Notes: a model not told the origin generated them from the letters alone. 62,164 bases of DNA from Streptosporangiaceae bacterium (GCA_019239975.1 JAFAZE010000048.1:1-62164), one strand, 5' to 3'. Counted from the stretch's first letter, positions 35,107 to 43,948 are shown. Made by a program: numbers and translations.

Positions 35107-36506
35107 GAGCCCTGTCCCGGTGGATCGGCGGGACCTGCCGGCCCCGCGGTCACGGCCGCATCCCGGCCGCCGAGCATGTGCGCCCAGAGCGCGGCGAAAC
35201 CGGGAAACGTCTTGCCGACCGTCGCGGCGTTCAGCACGCGGATGCCGGGCACGGCGAGGCCGAGGACGGCCGCCGCCATCACCATCCGGTGGTCGTCGTA
35301 ACTGTCGAACTCGCGCCCGGACGCGCGCAGCGGGCGCGGCCGGATCCGCAGGCCGCCGGGCAGTTCGGTGACGTCCCCGCCGAGCGCGTTGATCTCCTTG
35401 GCGATGGCGGCGAGCCGGTCGGTCTCCTGCGCCCGGGTGTGCCCGACGCCGGTGAGCACCGACGGCGACGAGGCGAGCGCCGCCGCGGCGGTCAGCGGCA
35501 GGCACAGCTCGGGTATGTCACGCAGGTCCGCGTCGATGCCGCGGATCGCTCCGGTCCCGGTCACGGTCAGGCCGTCCGCGGTGTGCGAGCAGGCAGCGCC
35601 CATGCGGGCGAGCGTCTGGAGGATCTGGTCCGCGGCCTGCAGGCTGCTGGCCGGCCAGTCCGGCAGGGTGACGCTGCCGCCGGTTACGAGCGCCGCGGCG
35701 AGGAACGGCACCGCGTTGGACAGGTCCGGCTCCACGGTGAACGTGCCGAGGTTCAGCCGTCCCGGCAGCACCCGCCACACGCCGGGGCGGGAGCCCGGTG
35801 TGCCGCCGGTTTCAGCGCTGCCGGCTTCAGCGCCGCCGGTTTCAGTGCCGCCGGTCTCGACGGCCGCGCCCGCGGCACGCAGCATGCGGACGGTCATCTC
35901 GATGTGCGGCGCCGACGGCACCGGCGGCCCGGAGTGCCGTATCTCCGCGCCGGCGGCGAACCGCGGGGCGGCCAGCAGCAGCCCCGAAACAAGCTGCGAG
36001 GACCCGGACGCGTCCAGCGTCACCGTCCCGCCGCGAAGCGACCCGCGGCCGGAGACGGTGAACGGGAGCGCGCCCCGCCCGCCGTCAGATATCTCCGCTC
36101 CCAGCGTGCGCAGCGCGGCGAGCAGCGCGCCGACCGGCCGCTCCCGCGCGCGGGCGTCTCCGTCGAAACGGACCGCCGCGCCGGTGAGCGCGGCGACGGC
36201 CGGCAGGAAGCGCATCACGGTGCCGGCGTTGCCGACATCCACCGAGAGCGCGGCACCGGCCGGAGGCTGCCCGGGGGCGACGCGCATTCCCGTTCCGTAA
36301 TCTTCGACCGTCGTGCCCATGGCCCGCAGCGCGGCCGCGGCCAGCAGTGTGTCCCGTGCCCGCAGCGGGCCCTCGATGACCGACGGCCCGTCGCTGAGCG
36401 CGGCGAGCACCAGGGCGCGGTTGGTCACCGACTTGGAGCCGGGCAGCCGCAGCCGCGCGTGCACGGGCCCCTCGGCGTGCGGTGCCTGCCAGCTGCCGGA
36501 GTCCAT
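35103..36506 (-). CDS. aroA: 3-phosphoshikimate 1-carboxyvinyltransferase (EPSP synthase)
   Basis: 467 residues, shikimate pathway. RLRLPGSKSVTNRALVLAALSDG, DVGNAGTVMRFLPAVAALT, DASGSSQLVSGLLLAAP, EPDLSNAVPFLAAALV and FDSYDDHRMVMAAAVLGLAV are all present. Between the two halves there is an inserted acidic repeat (ETGGTETGGAEAGSAETGG, encoded near 35805-35865) not typical of the family. ATG at 36506 lies 7 nt after TACCCT with no Shine-Dalgarno (leaderless). Divergent from the SRAP gene, as in M. tuberculosis Rv3226c/Rv3227. Confidence 0.94.
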   Translation of the reverse strand: MDSGSWQAPHAEGPVHARLRLPGSKSVTNRALVLAALSDGPSVIEGPLRARDTLLAAAALRAMGTTVEDYGTGMRVAPGQPPAGAALSVDVGNAGTVMRFLPAVAALTGAAVRFDGDARARERPVGALLAALRTLGAEISDGGRGALPFTVSGRGSLRGGTVTLDASGSSQLVSGLLLAAPRFAAGAEIRHSGPPVPSAPHIEMTVRMLRAAGAAVETGGTETGGAEAGSAETGGTPGSRPGVWRVLPGRLNLGTFTVEPDLSNAVPFLAAALVTGGSVTLPDWPASSLQAADQILQTLARMGAACSHTADGLTVTGTGAIRGIDADLRDIPELCLPLTAAAALASSPSVLTGVGHTRAQETDRLAAIAKEINALGGDVTELPGGLRIRPRPLRASGREFDSYDDHRMVMAAAVLGLAVPGIRVLNAATVGKTFPGFAALWAHMLGGRDAAVTAGPAGPADPPGQGS

Positions 36507-36621
36507 ATCGTCGAGGGTATCGGTTTTCGCGGGATACCCCGCGGCACGGGCGGGGTTTGGCGATCGCGATTTCTGGTTATGAAGTGCCAATCCGGCTTCT
36601 ACCGGGATAAAGGGAAGGCAC

Positions 36622-37401
36622 ATGTGCGGTCGGTTCGTCTCTGCGCGCAAACGCCTCGAACTCCTCGAGGAGTTCGAGGTCGAGCGCGACCGCGCCGGGG
36701 AGGAGCGGAACCCCGACTATAACGTTGCCCCGACCAAGCAGATTTATGCGGTGCTTGACCGGACCGAGGAGCACAGACAGCGCGAGCTGCGGCTGCTCCG
36801 CTGGGGCCTGGTCCCGTCGTGGGCGAAGGACGCCTCCGGCGGCGCCAGGATGATCAACGCGCGCGTGGAGACGGTGGCGGTCAAGCCGGCGTTCCGCAGC
36901 GCGTTCGCGCGGCGCCGCTGCCTGATACCGGCCGACGGCTTCTACGAGTGGCAGGCGGGGGCGGCGGGATCAAAGGTCAAACAGCCTTTTTATATCTACC
37001 GAACGGACGGTGGCATCCTCGCCTTCGCCGGCATCTACGAGCTGCGGCGGGACGAATCGGTGCCAGCCGACCACCAGGACGCCTGGCTGTGGACGGCGGC
37101 GATCATCACCACCGACGCACCCGACGAGGCCGGCAAGATCCATGACCGGATGCCGATGGTGATCGCCCGCGACCGCTGGGCCGACTGGCTCGATCCAGCC
37201 AACAACGACAAGGAACTGCTACAAGCGACGCCGCTGCCTGCCGCATCCCCGCAGGCCGGCGGGCTGACGTCGCACCCTGTTTCTACGGCCGTCAACTCCG
37301 TGCGGAACAACGGCCCGGAACTCATCGAGCCGCTGGCGGCCGATGATTCCGGTCCCGTCCGGTCCGGTTCCGCCGGCGCGCGGCGGCCGCCAGCGTTCTG
37401 A
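36622..37401 (+). CDS. SRAP-domain abasic-site processing protein (HMCES/YedK)
   Basis: 259 residues starting MCGRFVS, whose Cys2 becomes the N-terminal residue that crosslinks abasic sites in ssDNA. Further family motifs: YNVAPTKQIYAVL, LRWGLVPSWAKD, INARVETVAVKPAFRSAFARRRCLIPADGFYEW, and the catalytic His in HDRMPMVI. The C-terminal ~50 residues are Ser/Pro/Gly-rich. Protects replication forks from abasic sites. ATG with GGGAAGG upstream. Confidence 0.93.
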   Translation: MCGRFVSARKRLELLEEFEVERDRAGEERNPDYNVAPTKQIYAVLDRTEEHRQRELRLLRWGLVPSWAKDASGGARMINARVETVAVKPAFRSAFARRRCLIPADGFYEWQAGAAGSKVKQPFYIYRTDGGILAFAGIYELRRDESVPADHQDAWLWTAAIITTDAPDEAGKIHDRMPMVIARDRWADWLDPANNDKELLQATPLPAASPQAGGLTSHPVSTAVNSVRNNGPELIEPLAADDSGPVRSGSAGARRPPAF

Positions 37402-37471
37402 GCCCGCGGCGGTGACGGCACGGCATCTTCCGTGCCGCCGAACCGCCTGCGTATAGGAGGCGAGGACTTCC

Positions 37472-37807
37472 GTGGATATCAGCGTTGCCCGTAAGCGCCT
37501 TGAGGAAATGCGCGCCGACCTGGACCGGTCTATATCGGTGCTGCAGGGTGAACATCCGGAGGCGCGCGCCGACGATGCCGCCGACGCGGGCGCGATCCTC
37601 TCCGAGGCCGACCGGAACGAGGCGATGCTGGAGTCGGTGCGCTCGCAGCGCGCCGCGGTGCTCTCCGCGCTCGCGCGCGTCGAGACCGGCGAGTACGGAA
37701 ACTGCGTTGACTGCGGGAAGCCGGTCGCCGAGGCCCGGCTCGAGGCGCGGCCCGACGCCGCGCGGTGCGTCGGCTGCCAGGCGAAGTGGGACCGGCGCCG
37801 CCGCTAG
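37472..37807 (+). CDS. TraR/DksA-type C4 zinc-finger protein
   Basis: 111 residues. Helical N-terminal half (ISVARKRLEEMRADLDRSISVL...), conserved acidic coiled-coil tip region (DDAADAGAILSEADRNEAML), and a C4 zinc finger GNCVDCGKPVAEARLEARP...RCVGCQAKWD. GTG start with AGGAGG upstream. DksA-family proteins enter the RNA polymerase secondary channel; in actinobacteria their role is poorly known. Overlaps the convergent methyltransferase by 4 bp. Confidence 0.87.
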   Translation: MDISVARKRLEEMRADLDRSISVLQGEHPEARADDAADAGAILSEADRNEAMLESVRSQRAAVLSALARVETGEYGNCVDCGKPVAEARLEARPDAARCVGCQAKWDRRRR

Positions 37808-38574
37808 CGCCGCCGCGCGGACACGACGAGCTGGGCGCCCACCGAATCATCCGCGCGGGCCCGCAGCTCCGCGTTCACCAGCCGGGGCAGGCTGGCCGGG
37901 TCGCGGCCGAGCAGGTAGCTGACGGTCGAGGGGGAGAACACGGTGCGCGGCCTGATCCAGGTGACGTCGAGGCCGCCGCCCGCGAACAGCTCGAGCAGCT
38001 GCTCGCGGCCGTAGCAGCGGGTGATCGTGCCGTCCGGCCACGGAACGAGCACGACCTCCGCGTGCGGCAGGTCGGCGAGCTCCGGCCAGTGATGCTGCTC
38101 GGCGAGCACGGCCATGCCGAGCACGAGCGAGTCGACGCAGGCGAGCACCCGCCCGGACGGCCGCAGCACGCGCGCGATCTCGCTGACCAGCGTCTCCGCG
38201 GCCAGGTGCAGGGACAGCGTGCGTCCCTCCACGATGACGCCGTCGGCCCAGCCGCCGGCCAGGAACTCCAGGCCGGTCCCGTCAGCGGTCAGCGTGCGGA
38301 GCCGGGGCTGGTGCCCGTCGGCGTTCGCGGCGGGCTCCGCCGCGTGGCCCGCGGGCCCGGGCGCCACGACCCGCAGCACGGTGTGCCCGGCGGCGGCCGC
38401 GACCTGGGCGGCCCGCTCCCCCGGCCCGGAGATGTCGAGCAGGCGCAGGGGCCTGTCCGCGCCGTCCAGCTCCGCCAGCCAGGAGACGAGCTGCGCCCGC
38501 GCGACGGCACGGTGAAAGCGCCAGTAGGCCGCGAGGGAACCAGAATCCGGCGCGGCGATCGCGCTTGCCTGCAC
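37804..38574 (-). CDS. Class I SAM-dependent methyltransferase
   Basis: 256 residues from GTG at 38574 with GGAG 7 nt upstream. SAM-binding region LRLLDISGPGERAAQVAAAAGHTV (motif I is DISGPG rather than D-x-G-x-G), motif II-like DGVIVEGRTLSLHL, then RVLRPSGRVLACVDSLVL (post-I/III). The substrate cannot be determined. Confidence 0.78.
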   Translation of the reverse strand: MQASAIAAPDSGSLAAYWRFHRAVARAQLVSWLAELDGADRPLRLLDISGPGERAAQVAAAAGHTVLRVVAPGPAGHAAEPAANADGHQPRLRTLTADGTGLEFLAGGWADGVIVEGRTLSLHLAAETLVSEIARVLRPSGRVLACVDSLVLGMAVLAEQHHWPELADLPHAEVVLVPWPDGTITRCYGREQLLELFAGGGLDVTWIRPRTVFSPSTVSYLLGRDPASLPRLVNAELRARADDSVGAQLVVSARRR

Positions 38575-38678
38575 GGGATGACTCCTGGACGGGTGCCCGC
38601 TCGCCGGGCCCCCAGTGTCTAGTGTTCCCACCGGAAGCAGCGGCTACGCCCGATGTGCCAGCGCAACGGCCGGCCGGC

Positions 38679-38725
38679 GCGGAGCAGGCTCGGTAAAATT
38701 TCGCGGAGCAAGCTCCGTAAATTTC
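38679..38725. repeat. 24-bp tandem repeat overlapping the Fic stop codon
   Basis: GCGGAGCAGGCTCGGTAAAA (with TTTC, 38679-38702) followed directly by GCGGAGCAAGCTCCGTAAAT (with TTC, 38703-38725). It contains the only A/T runs nearby and may act as terminator for the fic transcript. Confidence 0.7.
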
Positions 38726-39749
38726 AGGTTCGGCGCTTGCGCCGGGTGCGCAGGTACTCGTCCACCCAGGCGCGGCTGGACAGGTAGCCGCGGCCGGAGC
38801 CGCGAGCGGCCTTGAGCTTGCCGCTGCGGACCGCCCGCTGCAGCACCTTGACGTCCACGGACTCGGTGGTGAGCTCCGACAGCGGCAGCAGCTCGCGCGT
38901 CGTGGCCACCTCGCGCGGCACGAAGCGGGTGAGGTTGTCGAGGACCGACCGGGCGATCACGCCGGCCAGGCGTGCGTGATCGCCGGAGTCGGCCTCGCGC
39001 AGCCCTCTCAGGTACGCCTGCCTGGCCCTGCCGCGGATGAACGCGGGCGGGTACCCCGAGCGCAGCAGCTGGAGGTTCAGGACGAGCAGCCCGGTGCGCC
39101 CGTTTCCGTCCGGGAACGGGTGCACCCGCTCGAACGCCGCGTGCGCGGCGGCGAAGTCCGCTATCGGCGGCGGCACGCCCGGCGGCGGTCCCGCCTCCGG
39201 TTCCGCCTCCGGTCCCGCCGGGGAGCCGGCCCAGTCCCGCATCGCCGCGGGCACCTCCGGCCCGGGGGGCGGTGTGACACCGGACGGGAGCGGGCCGATG
39301 TCATGGCGCCGGAAGCGGCCCGGTTCCGGGACGCGCTCGCGGTCATCTTCCTGCCATGCCTGGCGCAGTGCCAGGTCGTTGAGCCGCCGCACCTCGTCGA
39401 GGGTGACCGGCGGCGCGTGCCGCGGGGGCCCGTCCGCGAGCACCTGGTCGTACACCCAGCGCGCGGCGTAGGCGTATCCGAGGACCATCAGGTACTCCGC
39501 TGGCTCCTTGCGGCCGTAGGCCACGCCCTGCCCGAGCAGCAGCTCCACGGCCCACGGATCCATCGTGCTGCCGGCCATCGCGGTCGCCTGCTGAACCTCG
39601 GCATACAGGATGCGCGTCCAGGTGTCCCGTGCCGCTGACCACGAGGGCAGGCCGCCGAGCCGCTCGAGCACCCGGCCGATCTCCGCCTCGATGCGCCGGC
39701 AGACCGCCACCCGCTGAGCACGCGCATAGCCAGCGCTGTCATCTGGCAC
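38724..39749 (-). CDS. Fic-domain protein (putative AMPylase)
   Basis: 341 residues from GTG at 39749. The Fic core reads AFERVHPFPDGNGRTGLLVLNLQLLRSG, containing HPFxxGNGRTG (the final Arg is replaced by Leu-Leu). Fic enzymes transfer AMP or other groups to hydroxyl side chains. The N-terminal helix that usually carries the inhibitory (S/T)xxxE(G/N) motif reads QQATAMAGSTMDP with no Glu. A C-terminal DNA-binding-like region (VLQRAVRSGKLKAARGSGRGYLSSRAWVDEYL) resembles an excisionase or helix-turn-helix. TAAGCT 8 nt before the GTG suggests a leaderless mRNA. Confidence 0.85.
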   Translation of the reverse strand: MPDDSAGYARAQRVAVCRRIEAEIGRVLERLGGLPSWSAARDTWTRILYAEVQQATAMAGSTMDPWAVELLLGQGVAYGRKEPAEYLMVLGYAYAARWVYDQVLADGPPRHAPPVTLDEVRRLNDLALRQAWQEDDRERVPEPGRFRRHDIGPLPSGVTPPPGPEVPAAMRDWAGSPAGPEAEPEAGPPPGVPPPIADFAAAHAAFERVHPFPDGNGRTGLLVLNLQLLRSGYPPAFIRGRARQAYLRGLREADSGDHARLAGVIARSVLDNLTRFVPREVATTRELLPLSELTTESVDVKVLQRAVRSGKLKAARGSGRGYLSSRAWVDEYLRTRRKRRT

Positions 39750-39801
39750 GGCCCCGGAGCTTAACACCGGATGTGGCCGCCATCCGGGTGCCACGCCGCA
39801 C

Positions 39802-42303
39802 ATGTGGCAGGGTGGGGGCGTGGGTCAGGGCCGGGTCGCGGAGCAGGCGGAGACGGATCTCGTGACGCTGCTCCGGCGGGCCGGCGTCGCCCGCGGGGAT
39901 CCGGTGGGGCTGGCCGTGGCCCCCGGCGGCGGGCTCGGCGTGGCGGTCGCGGCCGGCGGCTGGTGGGTTCCGCCGCGCGGCGGCGGGCCGGCCGTGGCGG
40001 ATCTGGCCGCCGCCGATGATGTCATCCGGCCGCGGTGGGTGGTGTGGTCGGGCCAGGCCGCGTCGGTCCTCGCCGCCGCGGGGCTGCGCCTGGCGACGTG
40101 CTGGGACATCGCGGCGGTGCACCGGCTGCTGTTCGGCGGATGGCGGGCGGATCCTGGGTGGGCATGGGCGCACCTGCGCGGGCTGGCACCAGAGACGGTC
40201 CCGGCGGCGGGGCCACCCGACCTGTTCTCGGAGGCGGGCGAGCTCCCGGAGACCGGCGAGCCCGGTGATCCGGTCGGCCCGGGCGGCCACCTGCTGCCCG
40301 AATGGGTGCGCGAAGCCGTGCGCGGCGGCTGGGGGGCCGGCAGCCCGGCGCGGCTGGCCCGCTGGGCGTCGCTCGGCCACGAGGCCGCCGCCCTTCAGCG
40401 GGCAGCCGTGGACCGGCTGCCGGACCGTCCGATGGCAGCCGCCACCGCTCGTTCGGAATCCACCGCCGAGCTGCTGTGCGCGGAACTGTCGGCCGACGGC
40501 CTGCCGATGGACCGGGAGACCGCCGAGCAGGTCCTCACGGCGTTCATCGGCCCGCGGCCGCGCGGCGAACCGGAAGCCGCCGCGATGCGGGCGGCGCGTG
40601 ACGCCGAGGTGCTGCGGCACGCGCCGCCCGGCGCGGCCGACCTGCGCAGCCCGGTGCAGGTGCGCTCGCTGCTCGCGCGCGCGGGCGTGCGGGTGCCGGA
40701 CACGAGGGCGTGGCGTCTGGAGCCCTACCGCGACACGCACCCGCTGGTCGCCGCCCTGCTCGAGTGGCGGAAAGCGGAAAGGATCGCGACCACCTACGGG
40801 TACGCGTGGCTCGACGAGCACCTGGGGGCCGACGGGAGGCTGCGCGGAACGTGGACGGGCTCGGACGGCGCGGCCGGGCGGATGACCGCCTCCGGCGGGC
40901 TGCACAACATGCCGTCCGCGATGCGGCGGGCCGTCGTGGCCGAGCCCGGCCACGTCTTCGTCCGCGCCGACCTCGGCCAGATCGAGCCGCGGGTGCTCGC
41001 CGCCGTGTCCGGCGACACGGCGCTGGCCGCCGCGACCAGAGCCGACGATCTCTACAAGCCGGTGGCGGACCAGCTCGGCGTGGACCGCCCGACCGCCAAG
41101 GTCGCCATGATCGCGGCGATGTACGGGCAGACCACCGGCCACGGCGGCCAGGCGCTGCGGCGGATGCGGGCCGCCTACCCGGTCGCGATGGCATACCTCG
41201 ACGCGGCGGACCGCTCCGCGCGGGGCCGCCGGGACCTGCGCACATACGGGGGCAGGCTGATCGTCCTGAGCGGCGGCGCCGGGCAGGCGCCGGACACCGC
41301 GGCCCGGGCGGCCGCGCGCGGCCGCTACGGCCGCAACGCGCTGATCCAGGGAGCCGCGGCGGAGCTGTTCAAGATGTGGGCGGTCACGGTCCGGGCCCGG
41401 TGCGGCCCGCTGGACGCGAGTATCGTGCTCTGCCTGCACGACGAGCTGCTGGTTCATGTTCCCGCCCCGCACGCCGCCGCGGTCTCCCAGCTCGTCGGGG
41501 ACTGCCTGCGGGAAACCGCGCGGCGCTGGGCGCCCGGCGGCCAGGCCCGCTTCACCGCCGACATCAGCGTCGTCCGAAGCTGGTCGGACGCGAACAGGAG
41601 GTTACCCGCGCCATCCAGCTCACGGGTTTGCCAGGATGGTCACGTGGACACCGAGGACCTGCGGCTGGCCGTGTACCGTTCCTTCGCCGGGTCGGGGCGC
41701 GTGCCACCCGCCAGCGAGCTCGCGAAACAGCTCACATGCGACGTATCCGAGGTCACCCGCGGCCTGCGGACGCTGGCGCGCAGACGTCACCTCGCGGTCG
41801 ACGCGCGCGGGGAGATCGCCATGGCACACCCGTTCTCGGCCGTGCCGCTCGGGTTCTCGGTCATGGGCGGACGGACGCTGTGGTGGGGCGGCTGCGCGTG
41901 GGATTCGTTCGCGCTGCCCCACCTGCTCACCGGCGAGGGCGAGATGCTCGTCGCGACCAGGTGCCCGGCGTGCGGCAGGCCGCACGCGTGGAACGCCGGG
42001 ACGGAACGCCCGCCGGACGGCAGCCAGGTCGCGCACTTCCTGATACCCGCGGCGCATATGTGGGACGACGTGGTGCATACCTGCCGGAATCAGCGCATCT
42101 TCTGCTCCGGGGACTGCGTCGGCGACTGGCTGCGGGCGACCGGGGCCGAGCGCGGATACGTCATGGACCTGGCCACGCTGTGGCGGCTCGCCGCGCACTG
42201 GTACGACGGCCGCCTGAACCGGGGCTATGTCAGGCGCGAGCCGTCGGAGGCGGTGAACTACCTGCGCAGCGTCGGGTTGTCCGGCCCATTCTGGGGACTG
42301 TGA
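39802..42303 (+). CDS. Family A DNA polymerase in frame with a MerB-like organomercurial lyase domain
   Basis: 833-residue open frame. Residues ~1-600 are a PolA-type protein with degenerate exonuclease region and palm motifs: A (FVRADLGQIEPRVLAAVSGD), B (RPTAKVAMIAAMYGQT), C (IVLCLHDELLVHVP). Residues ~615-833 match the alkylmercury lyase fold: winged-helix start (ELAKQLTCDVSEVTRGLRTLARRRHL), HPFSAVPLGFSV, WWGGCAWDSFALPHLL with Cys and Asp in C-x2-D, and HTCRNQRIFCSGDCVGDWL with the second catalytic-type Cys. It may be translated whole, or the second part may start at in-frame GTG 41644 behind AGGATGG. Family A polymerases of this kind normally end after the SVVRSWSDA region. Start is ATG at 39802 or GTG at 39820. 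Confidence 0.85.
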   Translation: MWQGGGVGQGRVAEQAETDLVTLLRRAGVARGDPVGLAVAPGGGLGVAVAAGGWWVPPRGGGPAVADLAAADDVIRPRWVVWSGQAASVLAAAGLRLATCWDIAAVHRLLFGGWRADPGWAWAHLRGLAPETVPAAGPPDLFSEAGELPETGEPGDPVGPGGHLLPEWVREAVRGGWGAGSPARLARWASLGHEAAALQRAAVDRLPDRPMAAATARSESTAELLCAELSADGLPMDRETAEQVLTAFIGPRPRGEPEAAAMRAARDAEVLRHAPPGAADLRSPVQVRSLLARAGVRVPDTRAWRLEPYRDTHPLVAALLEWRKAERIATTYGYAWLDEHLGADGRLRGTWTGSDGAAGRMTASGGLHNMPSAMRRAVVAEPGHVFVRADLGQIEPRVLAAVSGDTALAAATRADDLYKPVADQLGVDRPTAKVAMIAAMYGQTTGHGGQALRRMRAAYPVAMAYLDAADRSARGRRDLRTYGGRLIVLSGGAGQAPDTAARAAARGRYGRNALIQGAAAELFKMWAVTVRARCGPLDASIVLCLHDELLVHVPAPHAAAVSQLVGDCLRETARRWAPGGQARFTADISVVRSWSDANRRLPAPSSSRVCQDGHVDTEDLRLAVYRSFAGSGRVPPASELAKQLTCDVSEVTRGLRTLARRRHLAVDARGEIAMAHPFSAVPLGFSVMGGRTLWWGGCAWDSFALPHLLTGEGEMLVATRCPACGRPHAWNAGTERPPDGSQVAHFLIPAAHMWDDVVHTCRNQRIFCSGDCVGDWLRATGAERGYVMDLATLWRLAAHWYDGRLNRGYVRREPSEAVNYLRSVGLSGPFWGL

Positions 42304-42358
42304 CGGCCGCCGGGCACGATGGGACTACAGGCACGATGGGACGATGGAGGAGAGCTGG

Positions 42359-43948
42359 ATGGCGGAGGGCGCTGGCGTCGACGCACCGATCGTCGCCGTC
42401 ACCGTCTTCAGGGACGGTGCACGCGTGCAGCGCGCCGGGAGCGTGGACCTCGAACCCGGGCTGCACCCGGTCGTGATCGGCGGTCTGCCGGCGACCATGG
42501 ATCCCGCGTCGGTCCGGGTCGCGGCCCGCGGGCCCGGTCTTGGGCTGCTGAACGTCGAGGTACGCCGCGGCTACCGCACCGACCCGCTGCGCGGGGAGAC
42601 CGCGCGGCTGCGTTCGGAGGCCGACAGATGCCGGGCCGCTGTCGCCGAACTCGACGACGAGGACACCGCCGAGCGCGCCCGCCTGGGCTTCCTTGACCAT
42701 CTGTCCGAGGCGGCCGCCACGGCGCTCGCCCGGGCCGTGGGCTTCGGCCGCGCGAGCCACGACGATCTGGCCGGCATGGCCGGCCACCTCGCCGCCGACA
42801 CCGCGGGTGCGCTCGGCCGCCGCCGCGAGATCGGCGCCCGAAGACGCGAGGCCCAGCGGGAACTCGAGGCGGCGGAGGAGCGCCTCGCCGCCGCGGAGAA
42901 ACGGTCCGACCGTTCGGTCGCCGTTCTCGCGGTCGCCGCCACCCTCGAGGCCAGCGCGGCCACGCGGGCCGAGGTCGAGCTCTCCTATCACGTGTCCGGC
43001 GCCTCCTGGCGGCCGCTGTATGACATCGGGCTCGACGGCGAGCGGCTCTCCGTCGGCTACCTGGCGGAGATCACGCAGCGGACCGGGGAGGACTGGCCCG
43101 CCGTGGACCTGTCGCTGTCCACGACACGGCGCGGGCTGCGCCGGACGCTGCCGGAGCTGAATCCGTGGTACATCGGGCGCGCCCAGCCGGTCCCGGCGGC
43201 GGGCCAGCCGGTGAGGTTCGCCATGGCCGCGGGCGGCCAGCGCGAGATGCGGGCGAGGGGCGCCATGCCGGGAGGTCGCGTGCCCGAGGCGGACGTCCAG
43301 GATGCCGAGCCGCTCGTGGCCGAGCCCAGCGAGTCCGGGGCCGGGATGGTCTACCGCGTCCCGCGCCCGCTTGCCGTTCCGGCGGACGGCGGCCCGCACA
43401 AGACAACCGTCGCCCGGTTCGACCTCGGCGCCACGCTGGACCACCTCGCCGTGCCCGCCGTCGCCGCCGAGGCATACCTGCGGGCGAAGGTCACCAACGG
43501 CTCGTCGCTGCTGCTGCTCCCGGGCCCGGCGCGAGTCTTCCGCGACGGCCAGTTCACCGGGGAGACGTCGCTCGAGACCATCGCCGCTGGCGAGGAGTTC
43601 GAGCTGCAGCTCGGAGTCGACGAGCAGATCCGGGTCGAGCGCGAGCTGCGGCGCCGGAACACCAGCAAGGCCGTGATCGGGGGCACACGGACGATCGACG
43701 TCGCGTATGAGATCACCGTGGAAAATCACCGCGCGAGCAAGACCCGGGTGAGCGTCCACGACCATATTCCGGTCTCCACGGACGGCGAAATCAGGGTGCG
43801 GCTGCGAGAGGCGAGCCCGGACCCCGCCGAGCAGGACGACCTGGGCGAACTCACCTGGGAGCTGCGGCTCGACGCCGGGCAGACGGCGACGATCCGGTAC
43901 CGGTTCACCGTCGAGCACCCGGCCCAGGTGACGGTCACCGGCCTGTGA
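42359..43948 (+). CDS. DUF4139/DUF4140 (mucoidy inhibitor A-like) protein
   Basis: 529 residues. DUF4140 N-terminus (VAVTVFRDGARVQRAGSVDLEPGLHPVVIGGLPATMDPASVRV), coiled-coil middle rich in Arg/Glu/Ala (RRREIGARRREAQRELEAAEERLAAAEKR) and DUF4139 C-terminus (VELSYHVSGASWRPLYDIGLDG, TQRTGEDWPAVDLSLST, VENHRASKTRVSVHDHIPV). Function unknown across the family; no signal peptide. ATG at 42359 has GGAGGAG 6 nt upstream and is preferred over ATG at 42344. A near repeat GCACGATGGGAC occurs twice before it. Confidence 0.87.
   Translation: MAEGAGVDAPIVAVTVFRDGARVQRAGSVDLEPGLHPVVIGGLPATMDPASVRVAARGPGLGLLNVEVRRGYRTDPLRGETARLRSEADRCRAAVAELDDEDTAERARLGFLDHLSEAAATALARAVGFGRASHDDLAGMAGHLAADTAGALGRRREIGARRREAQRELEAAEERLAAAEKRSDRSVAVLAVAATLEASAATRAEVELSYHVSGASWRPLYDIGLDGERLSVGYLAEITQRTGEDWPAVDLSLSTTRRGLRRTLPELNPWYIGRAQPVPAAGQPVRFAMAAGGQREMRARGAMPGGRVPEADVQDAEPLVAEPSESGAGMVYRVPRPLAVPADGGPHKTTVARFDLGATLDHLAVPAVAAEAYLRAKVTNGSSLLLLPGPARVFRDGQFTGETSLETIAAGEEFELQLGVDEQIRVERELRRRNTSKAVIGGTRTIDVAYEITVENHRASKTRVSVHDHIPVSTDGEIRVRLREASPDPAEQDDLGELTWELRLDAGQTATIRYRFTVEHPAQVTVTGL

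Noticed and set aside
37804..38574. Methyltransferase as part of a DksA operon
   Set aside because: The two genes are convergent, overlapping by 4 bp, so they cannot be cotranscribed.
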